From the NCBI RefSeq assembly GCF_029852145.1, contig NC_079974.1:992001-1056000 (forward strand): a DNA stretch of 64,000 nucleotides, read 5' to 3'. This stretch comes from Microplitis mediator. Taxonomy: Eukaryota > Arthropoda > Insecta > Hymenoptera > Braconidae. Shown piece after piece: positions 12,601 to 22,664 of the stretch (the first letter of the stretch is position 1; every line of letters starts with the position of its first letter). Position numbers and translations under genes: made by a program. The notes under the pieces are model-generated. The model was not told the DNA's origin. It ran no database searches and saw nothing but the letters and a program-made list of their open reading frames with translations.

Positions 12601-13026
12601 TACAATAATCGGCCTCGATGAATAAGCGTATGGCGTAAATTCTTCTCTTGTAAGATTCGTTAAAACTAAAGCCGTATTTATTCCACGACAAAAATCACAA
12701 TTCGATACTGGTCTTGTAAACTCCCATACTAAATAATTATTTGGAATGAAGCAACGTTTCTCATAAATAGAACTAATTAACAAATATATACTTGGATTGT
12801 ATAAAATAATAGAAATTATAAACGAGGAAAAAACAGTGAAAATAAATTTTCGCGATATAAAAAAGTAAAAATATGAAAATTTCTTATCCGTGTAATCATT
12901 TTTTAATTTGACGATTTTTTTCAGACTTTCAAATTCCGCGCCTTGACATAAAAATTCTTTATTTACACCAGTCAATATTTCTTTTATAAATATTATCTGT
13001 TCTTGTTTAGTTTTTATGTCATTCAT
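9682..13026 (-). CDS. membrane-anchored JmjC/cupin_8-like 2-oxoglutarate oxygenase, 2 exons
   Basis: Exon 1 is 13026-12253 and exon 2 is 9897-9682 on the minus strand, joined in phase 0 for 329 residues. Residues ~61-87 are a strongly hydrophobic segment, probably a signal anchor. The region ~130-325 resembles the JmjC/cupin_8 fold: the PIIVKNAA block, then IFIGYDQGAIMH, then LDYIPRLMW. The iron-binding HxD pair is H258-L259-D260, and the distal histidine is probably H311 in the IWYHGTH segment. K274/K275 could bind 2-oxoglutarate. Such proteins hydroxylate proteins or act on related substrates; the substrate here is unknown. The intron splits the HxD motif exactly after its histidine and is nearly filled by a nested transposon (9952-12222). 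A mobile element begins only 16 bp upstream of the ATG, so a further 5' non-coding exon is possible. Confidence 0.85.
10327..10629. mobile_element. TTTACCGTAAA palindrome-array element, copy 2
   Basis: A compact, almost perfect 303-bp palindrome: CCCTAGTGGATCCGAATTAC and its complement (with one change, CCGCTAGGG) form the ends, continuing inward as ACGGTAAATACAGTGATTT. Confidence 0.75.
10754..11164. mobile_element. TTTACCGTAAA palindrome-array element, copy 3
   Basis: The left end CCTTAACGGACCCAAATTAC matches copy 4; the right end CGGATCCGCTAGAG matches copy 2. The interior is more diverged, with many TTGCCGTAAA variants. Confidence 0.65.
11500..11851. mobile_element. CCAAAAGGGCG hairpin element, copy 1
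   Basis: Multiple inverted GCCAAAAGGGCGTAT words pair along the segment, with the centre near 11665-11700 (ATACGCCCTTTTGGC). The right side keeps the GGCACGCGATATAT terminus seen in sister copies. Confidence 0.65.
11893..12156. mobile_element. CAGTCGAATTCCATTAACTC element, pogo/Tc1-like MITE
   Basis: The TIRs CAGTCGAATTCCATTAA and, inverted, TTAATGGAGTTCGACT are flanked by TA on both sides. Such ends plus a TA duplication are typical of pogo/Tigger-type Tc1-mariner MITEs. A shortened relative lies at 46783-46859 in SUZ12 intron 4. Confidence 0.65.
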
Positions 13027-13041
13027 TTTCGAAATTTAGTT

Positions 13042-14356
13042 TACTCTCTAAATATAAATTAGTGATTTTTCACTAATTTAAAGTGAATATTCACTAATTG
13101 TCAATGCTACAATCGTACCACGCAGAATTAGTGATTTTTCACTAATTTTAAGTGAATTTTCACTAATTGTCAATGATACAATCGTACCACGCAGAATTAG
13201 TGAATATTCACTAATTGTCAATGCTACAATCGTACCACGCAGAATTACTGAATATTCACTAATTGTCAATGCTACAATCGTACCACGCAGAATTAGTGAA
13301 TATTCACTAATTGTCAATGCTACAATCGTACCACGCAGAATTCGTGATTTTTCACTAATTTTAAGTGAATATTCACTAATTGTCAATGCTACAATCGTAC
13401 CACGCAGAATTAGTGAATATTCACTAATTGTCAATGCTACAATCGTACCACGCAGAATTAGTGAATATTCACTAATTGTCAATGCTACAATCGTACCACG
13501 CAAAATTAGTGATTTTTCACTAATTTTAAGTGAATTTTCACTAATTGTCAATGTTACAATCGTACCACGCAGAATTAGTGAATATTCACTAAATGAAAAT
13601 GTGAATATTAGAATTCACTGATTTGATAAGTGAATATGAGAATCCACTAAATTGAAAAGTGAATATGGGAATCCACTGATTTCATCGGTGAAAAAAGTAT
13701 TATATTGCGAAAAAAAATATAAGACACTTGTAATCAGATCCGAAATGTGATTAATGTATTAGAATCATTACTTAGAGGAAGTATACATGATTTTGGATTG
13801 ATGAAAAATTTCCGGTGACTGCTGGGCTCGAACCTGCATCCTTCCGATTCAAAGTCTTTGATGCTATCCACTGCGCTGGCCTACGCATGTGATCGCGTAA
13901 GTGTAAATAGTATATTCGTTATGATACCAAACAATAACTGATGAAGAAATAAAAAATCCGTGATGTTATGATTGACGTACTCTTCATATAAATATATTAT
14001 TGTTCTGTACTTCTATTTTTTTTTATTTTGAAAGTTTTTTATTAAAATTTTTAAAAATAGCACCATAATTATTAATTATATTTATATCTAGTAAAATATT
14101 TAATTATTTGCTAGTTAAGTTACTAGTGAAATTGTGAAATTCATAAATTAAGAAGTGAATAACAGTTTCACTTGTAGAAATTATGAAAATATCGCTAGTT
14201 AAGTAGTGAAAATCACTAATTTGCTAGTGAAAATTATAGTACTAAATTTATTAGTGAAAATTCACTAATTTGTTATTTAAATACACGGATTATGAAGTGA
14301 ATACTGCTTCACTAACGTAATTAATGAAATTTCCACTAATTCATGTTTAGAGAGTA
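13042..14356. mobile_element. AGTGAATATTCACT-array element, copy 1, 16 bp upstream of the oxygenase ATG
   Basis: The ends TACTCTCTAAATATAAATTA and, inverted, TTCATGTTTAGAGAGTA are TIRs. Near the left end nine tandem units contain the constant core GCTACAATCGTACCACGCAG; spacing alternates between 48 and 69 bp, the longer units carrying an extra 21-bp GTGATTTTTCACTAA block. Further in are a tRNA-like stretch (13814-13886) and further AGTGAA/TTCACT words. Confidence 0.75.
13814..13886 (-). repeat. tRNA-derived sequence inside the AGTGAATATTCACT element
   Basis: Read on the minus strand it has GCGCAGTGGATAGCA (A-box-like), an anticodon-arm-like GACTTTGAATC (as in Gln-TTG tRNAs) and GGTTCGAGCCC (B box). 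Acceptor pairing is lost. The same piece is present at 63515-63587 in copy 2, so it belongs to the element. Confidence 0.55.
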
Positions 14357-15409
14357 CAAAATTAAATAATTGTCATCTTTGTATAAAAAAATATTTTTTT
14401 TTACTGTCAATTAATTTCTCAGTCATCTCTCAATTTTTTTATCGCAACGTAATCTTATCAACTTTTTTTGTTATGACGCAGAATATTTTTTCATTAACTT
14501 ATATCACGTTAACATATTTTTTAAATGCACACACCCACATATTTAATTTCAAAAATTCATTATCTTTAAATTACAATACCGTAATTTAATGTTCGTAATA
14601 AATAAGTGGAATTTTACTGTAGAGTAATAGAATTTATTTACTACTAGAGTTATTACGCGTAAAAAAAAATGACAGCAGACATTAAAATTTGAATATGAAT
14701 GGTATTACTAAGTGTCAGATGCTTGTTTTTAACTAACGTTATACGTCAACTTACATTCAACTGAGAAAGACTAAGTAGGGGAATATTGATCACACGTGGT
14801 CAAAATTTCTCCTTGCCATTGGTGGAATGTTATTTGATTCTCCTTAACACTCTATGGACCTGTGAATGCGCTCGCATCTGCTATTTAGAAAAGAGAGATG
14901 AATTGATGAAAAAAAACGAGTAAGAATAAGAGAATAAAAAAATGAAATTTGTCTATGGTTAGTAATGCAAGCTGCTAGTTCTTCTCTTGCTCTTGCTACA
15001 GTATTCAACCCACTACGTCGAAGCTCCGACTATTTTTGTGATGAGGCATTTCCTGCATCAACAGATGTAGACATTATTTTTCCTTCTTACTTTCTCTTTC
15101 TATTTCTCTAGCTATGTAATGCAGCGCTAGTTTGTCGGTTTGTTTAAAAAAGATACAGAATAGATTCTTGTATTTTATTTTTTTTTAATTTAGTAATATT
15201 GGAAAATTATAATAAATTACTAATTTCAATTAAATCTTGTGGGTTTTTATGTGTTCAGATAATTAAATAACTATGGAATGTTTTTTTTTAATTTTAAATA
15301 AATGAATTTTTATAGGAGGGGGGGAGGGGGGGGGGTATTCTTCAAACTTTTTTTTAATGATATTCATAGTAAAAAAAATTTGAGCTGGTCTTAAAAAAAA
15401 AAATCGGTC
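14357..15409. other. intergenic stretch with no gene recognised
   Basis: AT-rich with a somewhat less AT-biased block at 14760-15130. No splice-consistent or family-recognisable coding segment was found on either strand. A G-rich run occurs at 15314-15335. Confidence 0.4.
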
Positions 15410-16036
15410 TATCGGTTGACCCTGCGGGCCAGCCCCAAAACTTCTCGCTGTTTTCGAGCTCATTGAGATCGAAAACATTATTGTAAACACATTTTCGAGC
15501 TCTTCGAGCTCGATAATACTTTTGTATGCCATTGTCTTGAAAAAAACCATTTTTTAGTATTTCTTTCTCCCACGATATCTCGCGAATGAATTAACCGATT
15601 CTGATGGTTGAGGTGGCATTCGAGGCGGCTTATAAAGTTTTAGAGCTGATTAGATTTTGGAATCAATCCATCGAGCAAATTAAAAGTTATCCAAATAAAA
15701 CATTTTTGAAAAAATTTTATTTTTGAAATATCTCTGAACGCACCCTACCGATTAAGTTCAAATTTTTACGGCTTCAAGATATTAATAAGCCGCGTCGAAT
15801 GACACCTCAAAGATCAAAATCGGTTCATCCGTTCAAGAGTTATTAATATTTACATACATACATACGTACGTACGTACAAACACACATAAACTCGGACATC
15901 ATCGTGAAATTCGTCAGAATAGCTTCCTAGAACCTCAAAACGTCAAATTCTGATAGAAATTCGGTTTTTGCAAATCGGACCGAAACCAATAACTTCCCGA
16001 ATTTTTGAAAATTTACAATTTTCATAGCGGGAAGTT
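15410..16036. repeat. dispersed element ending in an AACTTCCCG hairpin, copy 1
   Basis: It begins with CGGGCCAGCCCC and GAGCTC-rich DNA, continues with a conserved GATTAGATTTTGGAAT(C) block and a short CATA/CGTA microsatellite, and ends in AACTTCCCG...CGGGAAGTT (15991-16036). Related copies are at 37375-37505 (left part), 38860-39530 (right part) and, inverted, 43481-44585. Class unknown. Confidence 0.6.
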
Positions 16037-16111
16037 AAAAATGAATTTTTTCTATAAGCTTTGAGAATTACATTTATTAATTAAATTTTTTATAAATAAT
16101 TAAATTATTAT

Positions 16112-16729
16112 AATATTTTTTATAACTGCTGCCTTTAAAGTTCAATATTCGAGCGTCGTGTGGCGCGAGTAAAATAGGTCTTTCTCTCGATAACTCGACG
16201 AAACTATAGAACGATGTCGAAAAATCAGCTGTTGGACTTTTCAGCATGATTTTACTGTGCTGAAAAGTAATTGCCTATAGGAAATGTATACAAATTACCT
16301 AGCAACCGTCGTTCACTCGAGTTAGAAAAAGATAGTGATACTTTTTTCTCCATATACTCCTACTGTCGCATTTATCCTGAAATTCGCACATGCGCAGATA
16401 GAAAGACGACAATTGGAAACCTGCATAGTGATCATATGTTTCTTATTCTTATTGAATATCATAACTTGTGTGTTTGTATTGTGAAAATAATATTATTATC
16501 ATATTATTAATTGTTCATTAAAAATTTTCACATTATTAAAAACAGTCACAGATTTAAATTAATAAAATTAATAAACTAATTGATAGAATTCAATTGAAAA
16601 ATAAAACATGAATAGATTGTTATTATTTACACTTGTACAATTGTTTATATTTAGAAGATAATTTTTTATTCTTTAAATAATTGAATTCCTCTCGATTAAA
16701 CTTTAAAGGCAGTCGTTATAAAAAATATT
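16112..16729. mobile_element. 618-bp element with AATATTTTTTATAAC TIRs
   Basis: The left end AATATTTTTTATAACTGCTG with GCCTTTAAAG is inverted at 16701-16729. The interior contains no recognised gene. Confidence 0.6.
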
Positions 16730-16730
16730 G

Positions 16731-16960
16731 TTCGATACAAAGGATTAAAAAGAGGGATACGGTATGCATGTATTGTCAACACTCGTCTAGGGATATGTTA
16801 CATTCACAACGAGAACTCGTACCTACATCTCTCTCGCACTCGCTTCGCTCGTGCGCGAAAGATGTATGTACTCGTTCTCGTTGAGAATGCGGCATAACCC
16901 AAGACTTGTGTCGCCAATCCAAGCATGCCGCAAACCCTCTTTTTAATCCTACGTATCGAA
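16731..16960. mobile_element. 230-bp foldback with GC-richer loop
   Basis: TTCGATACAAAGGATTAAAA and its near complement end the segment. Internally CTCGCACTCGCTTCGCTCGTGC and the arms ACGAGAACTCGTACC/GTACTCGTTCTCGTTG pair. It directly abuts the preceding element. Confidence 0.55.
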
Positions 16961-18121
16961 AATAGCTATTTCTAATAAAACTAACCCATGTTAAAATATG
17001 TTAATGTTAATATTTATTTTATTTAAAAATTTATTTATTATTAATTAAATAACCTAATTTTTCAATTATAAAACCTTATTTTAATATTAAACTTACTACC
17101 TTGAATTGGAAGCAGCTTCATCGAAATTGTAATAATTTTAATGTAGCATAGAAATGATTCCAATGTAGCATATGAATGATTCCCATACTAGCATAGGAAT
17201 GATTACCTTGCTAGCATGGCTAGTGTTACCATTCAGAATCGGACAAACTACTAGGTTAAATAAATAATACGGCTAAAAAACTTGCGTTACCATGTTATAT
17301 GGTAATAATTACTATGTTACATTGGAGAATTTACCATTCACTTCTCTCCGTGTACTACTATTATTTAATTACTTAATATTTTACATGTGATATTAATAAT
17401 TATATTGAAAGAGGAAGGGAATGTATTATAGTTTTTAAAAAAAAATACATCTGGAAATAAATACTACTACTACTACTACTAATGCAACTCACTAATTAAT
17501 AAAACTCAAAAGTGGTAAAGTTGGGAAGCTGTTTGGACTCTGTAACTACTGATTGTGGGGAAGAGTTTTATAACGGGTAGTCGACTGTATCTTATTATTA
17601 ATCATATTATTCATAAATGAAAACAACAAAGCTTTCATATAGCAAATCGTATTAAAAAATAACAATAGTTCATGCATTGAATTTTAAGTATTACTGATAA
17701 AATGTACTGATTATTACAACTATTTAGTTTTTCCAATTTTTTTAATCATATATTTACAAAAATGTATAGTATTATTTACTTTTTATTATAAATGTCAGTA
17801 ATAATAAATTTATCTCATATATAACGTAGATATATCATCAATTAATCATTTTTAATAACATCTATTGATTTTTCTCGGTATTTATATATTTCGAAGTATG
17901 ATATTCAGTAGAACAGAAACGAGTATTCATTATTTATTTGTCTATGAATAACCAGCACGCGGTTACTTTTCCACAAAATCTTCTATGTCTTTATAAAATT
18001 TATTGAAATCGTTGTTTTTTTAGAAAGTTTTCTTATGATTAATCCTGTTAGTTTGTAGATTTAAAAAAAGTGAATTATTTATGAAGTCATACGTCATCAA
18101 ATTTTCAAAAAAGTACTCACA
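16961..18121. other. intergenic stretch, AT-rich, no gene recognised
   Basis: Contains a short run of TGCTAGCAT/GTAGCATAGGAATGATT words at 17145-17235 ending in a TTCTCTCCGTGTA terminus near 17350, suggesting a degraded element, and an (ACT)n microsatellite near 17463. Confidence 0.4.
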
Positions 18122-19113
18122 CACAGAAAAAAAAATTAACTTGGTTCAAGTAAATTATTTTCTTAAAAATATCATTCTTGTTTCCTAACACCTAAACTTT
18201 TCAATTCAAAAAAAGTTCAATTTTAAATAAATAAATTATTACTCTTCAATGGAGAATAAAAATTTTTCTTTCAAAAATTTAACTCTTGAAAGAAGCATTT
18301 GTTGTTTTCAAACAAGATGCATATTCATTTCTCCCAAGAATTTTTTTCTCTTGGTTTGAGGCCGATAATATTGACTCAGGATGATACCGACTTAGTTTGA
18401 GTACGGCGCATTTTTTGAATCAGGATGTTATTTTACTCGATTCAGAAATATACAAATATATTTTTTAAAATTATTAATCAGTTTATTACTACAATAGTTA
18501 CTCATACTAATTTTTGATTTGGAAGTTTAATGCATATTTTTATTTAAAAAAAAATTTATTTATACTAAAAATTTAAATAACATTTTTGTTTAATGACCAC
18601 ATTTTCAATAATAGAAAATTTGAGGTAACCCAGTAAATAAGCATTGACAATTAAATACATTTACTGTAAAAATCTTTAAAGTTTGAACACAGTAATTATT
18701 TACTACTTTAGGTATTATAATAACGAAATTTGTTCATATTTATATACATTAAACTAAAATAATTATCAACGGCGAGATTTATGTTTTGATGTTCAAATTG
18801 TGAACTTACAATTCAAAACTAACTACAACTAACCGAGAAAAACAAGCAAATACGCTGTACTCATCGAAGCGCCACCTGGCGTAAAAATTTTTACTTCACC
18901 CAAGTAAATCTGTTACTTGGTTTGAGAGTTAGATTTATTGTGTGAAAAAAATGTACTTTTGAACCAAGCATATACAAATCTTGATTTAAGAATCCTGAAA
19001 CTCCTGGAGTCAAGAAATAAATTCTTGAAGCAAAAAAAAAAATGGAATTTTTCAAACTAGTATTCTTGGTTCAAGAATATTTCACTTGAATCAAGTCAAC
19101 TTTTTTTTCTGTG
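18122..19113. mobile_element. ~1 kb CACAGAAAA-TIR element, copy 1
   Basis: The ends CACAGAAAAAAAAATTAACT and, inverted, AGTCAACTTTTTTTTCTGTG are TIRs. Nearly the whole sequence is repeated in inverse orientation at 20954-21941, including the ACGCTGTACTCATCGAAGCG core. No transposase frame survives. Confidence 0.75.
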
Positions 19114-19329
19114 CAAGAATCATAAATATTTTATTATTTAAATAATTAGAATATTAGTTCTGAGCAATAACATACGTAAAATAATTAATTTCACTGATTA
19201 TTAAAATAAAAACGAAACATTTTATCACTATTTTTTATTGATGTTTCAATTCTTGAACATCAACTTTTATTTGAGTTTCATAAAACAAAAGCGTTACTGT
19301 ATTTTAATAGTACATTGTGTAACGAGGGA

Positions 19330-20512
19330 TAAAACAAAACAATTTCAGACCAGTGTGAAGTTGGCTGACATCACCCGCAGTCTGAAGTCGTATTTCGTCC
19401 TGAGTTACACACAGTATTTTTCATGATTACCTGCATTGGAATTTAAACTTCTTTTAGTCAGCAGCCAGTCGGAAGCAAGTTAATTTAAGACCAACGGTGT
19501 GATCAACTATTAGCGTAAGCGTAAATTGTAATTTGCAATTTATAATTAAGCAGAAACTATGAATGCTATTTATTGGCGTTACTCTAGGATCAATGACCTG
19601 ATCAAGGATCTTTTTGCGTGTGGGGCCGAACCAACAGCCGCTACAAATTCGTGCCCATAGAATTTTACTATTCGGTTCCCTTTATGCGGACTTAGATAGG
19701 TTCTATAGCACCAATTCCATGTATTGGTCGACATACCACTTGGACAAGAAGGGACGTAGTTTCTTTCTCTGCCTTTCTAAGAAGACGCCCAGTAAATGAC
19801 AATTATCAGAGTTTAAATTGCGAATGTCTTCAGCCAGCGGACAGAAACATTATTTGTTTCTTGCAAAGAGACAAAACAGAGACATTTCTGCCCGCTGATT
19901 GAAGGTATTCACAATTGACTCGTTTGTTAATACCTGGACAAACAAGGATCCAACTTTGATTTGTTCCATACAATCAAAGAGCTTAAGCTCGAAGAGTAGA
20001 AAATCTTTAATGACTTAATAAGTGAATAGTAGCTTGTACGCAACTTGAATCATTACACATGTAGATGATCTTTTTTAAGGTAATCAGGCGAGGCCGCGTC
20101 TTACCATTTTGTCCCGAAACGGCCTGTTGACCAGTACAGGGAATTGGTGCCACGGACTGGCCTTCCCAAGCCCACTTCATCTAGAGTCTCTTTATTTTCT
20201 GAGATGGAAGGAGTGTTAGGCCCATAAAAGTTTGGATTGATGGTTATGATTAGACACCATGGGTCAATGGCGAGTTCTTTGAACTCTCCCCGATTAACGT
20301 CCACCTTCGGTCACTGGATTATATTTTCCGACTGAAGGTGTCGTCTGGACAGGAAGTAGAGGCTTCGCAGCGCGTGTATATCCAACAGAGAGAAGAAACG
20401 GCCTCCTGTATTAAGGAGGTGGGCTTCAGGCTACAGCTCAGTAATATAATTTTGAAGCTAATGTTCATTCGCGGCATTGGACTAAAATTAACTTGTTTCG
20501 ACTGGCTGTAAA
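19330..20512. mobile_element. less AT-rich element carrying unexplained internal DNA
   Basis: Its outer parts match, inverted, the element at 46893-48506 (for example TTTCAGACCAG, GTGAAGTTGGC, GCAGCCAG, ATTGGACT). Between 19560 and 20420 it carries extra DNA with higher GC and open frames on both strands. Two of these frames share a TNS(L/M)YWST peptide. The 19818-19920 part is itself a foldback. Confidence 0.55.
20101..20304 (-). other. open frame inside the element, function unknown
   Basis: Sixty-seven codons including DPWCLIITINPNFYGPN and GTNSLYWSTGRFG. I do not recognise a family. The opposite-strand frame at 19614-19799 contains a related TNSMYWST segment. It may be a captured and duplicated exon fragment rather than a gene; no splice model could be built. 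Confidence 0.25.
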
Positions 20513-20953
20513 GACGCGGGAATTCGAAATTTCGATGTTGGTATCATGAAAATTTTTTACTTGAAAATTATCGCACAACAATTTAAATGAGTACAATTAT
20601 CGCAGAGTTCCACGGAATTTTAACAACGTAAAACTTTTTCGTTATAGACATGTGGGTTGCCAATAAATAGATTGTAAATAATAAAATTACAATAGAGAAG
20701 TTGCATGTTTGTAATTAAAATACTTTTTTTAGTTTTATGAAAGTTGTTAAGAAAAATTGAGGGAAAAGTATTATAATAATAAATTTCGCGATTAATTTTT
20801 AAATAAAAAATTTAAACTTAAATACTAGTGACGTCATTATATCAGTTCCGACGCGCCATTGCAGGGAGATGAAAAAATATCCATCATAACACTCTATTAG
20901 AATCAACAAAATACAAGAGAATAAAGCGTGACTTTTATTGGTTCTCAGTTCTA

Positions 20954-21941
20954 CACAGAAAAAAAAGTTGACTTGATTCAAGTGAAATATTCTTGAACCA
21001 AGAATACTAGTTTGAAAAATTCCATTTTTTTGCTTCAAGAATTTATTTCTTGGCCCAAAGAGTTTCAGGATTCTTAAATCAAGATTTGTGTATGCTTGGC
21101 TCAAAAGTACATTTTTTTCACACAATAAATCTAACTCTCAAACCAAGTAACAGATTTACTTGGGTGAAGTATAAATTTTTACGCCAGATGGCGCTTCGAT
21201 GAGTACAGCGTATTTGCTTGTTTTTCTCGGTTAGTTGTAGTTAGTTTTGAATTGTAAGTTCACAATTTGAACATCGAAACATTAATCTCGTCGTTGATAA
21301 TTATTTTAGTTTAATGTATATAAATATGAACAAATTTCGTTATCATAATACCTAAAGTAGTAAATAATTACTGTGTTCAAACTTTAAAGATTTTTACAGT
21401 AAATGTATTTAATTGTCAATGCTTATTTACTGGGTTACCTCAAATTTTCTATTATTGAAAATGTGGTCATTAAACAAAAATATTATTTAAATTTTTAGTA
21501 TAAATAAATTTTTTTTTAAATAAAAATATGCATTAAACTTCCAAATCAAAAATTAGTATGAGTAACTATTGTAGTAATAAACTGATTGATAATTTTAAAA
21601 AATATATTTGTATATTTCTGAATCGAGTAAAATAACATCCTGATTCAAAAAATGCGCCGTACTCAAACTAAGTCGGTATCATCCTGAGTCAATATTATCG
21701 GCCTCAAACAGAGAAAAAAATTCTTGGGAGAAACAAATATGCATCTTGTTTGCAAACAAAAAATGCTTCTTTCAAGAGTAAAATTTTTGAAAAGAAAAAT
21801 TTTTATTCTCTATTAAAGAGTAATAATTTATTTATTCAAAATTGAATTTTTTTTTTAATTGAAAAGTTTAGATGTTTTGAAACAAGAATGATATTTTTAA
21901 GAAAATAATTTACTTGAACCAAGTTAATTTTTTTTTCTGTG
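20954..21941. mobile_element. ~1 kb CACAGAAAA-TIR element, copy 2 (inverted)
   Basis: Inverse copy of 18122-19113 with only scattered substitutions and small indels. The pair brackets 1.84 kb of different DNA, a composite-like arrangement. Confidence 0.75.
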
Positions 21942-22664
21942 TAACAAATGTAATGACGTCATTACCGACCATAAGTCGTTTTTTTTGCACCAAAAATAAT
22001 TAATTTATAAAAAAATGAAAATTTTGACTTAAAAAAAGATGATTAAAACATATTCTAAAAAAGTTGTTCATTTATCTCTAAATAAATTTGTGATGATAAA
22101 AAATTCATGCGACTTCTCTATTGTCATACAATTTTTTAAGTGATAGAGAACTTGAAAATAATTTTCGTAGCTCTTGTAAAATTAAGGCGAATATTTTTAT
22201 CACTAAATAAAAATAAATAAATTTTTCCTTTTGTTGGCATGAATTTTAATTTTAATATTATTTTACAAATATTTTTCAAACTTAATTAAAAATTTCCTTT
22301 AGCTTTCAAAATATTTGTGGCACTTTATTATTAAATAGAAAAAATGGAGATGACATTTTTCTAAAAATTATTTTAATTTGACGAATATTTTATTTATAAA
22401 CAACCGAAAATTATTAAAACAACCTGGAAATTCTGATAAGATCTGATGATATTTTATTTACATTTAAGATTTTAATTATTTATTTTTAAATTACTAAGTC
22501 GTTTATCGAAGAATATACGACGAAAGCTCTAGAACCATAATATTAATATTAATAATAATAAATTTTAATAATAAAAATGCGTGACTAGTATAGTCGTTTC
22601 ATGACGATGTTCACATTTATTAATCGCGTAATTATTTTAATTATTATCGAAAATTTGACATAAA
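21942..22664. other. UBFD1 3' flank, no gene recognised
   Basis: AT-rich sequence between the repeat pair and the UBFD1 stop; contains only the UBFD1 poly(A) signal. Confidence 0.4.
22616..22621 (-). terminator. poly(A) signal of UBFD1
   Basis: AATAAA on the minus strand about 45 bp beyond the UBFD1 stop codon; it is a well-placed canonical signal for a short 3' UTR. Confidence 0.5.

Noticed and set aside
13078..13551. 157-codon frame on the minus strand made of repeats
   Set aside because: It is the AGTGAATATTCACT array read through: unit lengths of 48 and 69 bp are both multiples of three, so a frame stays open by arithmetic. The second copy of the element has one unit and no frame.
13080..13600. 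CRISPR-like array of repeats
   Set aside because: The units are contiguous without variable spacers, palindromic, and lie in a eukaryotic TIR element.
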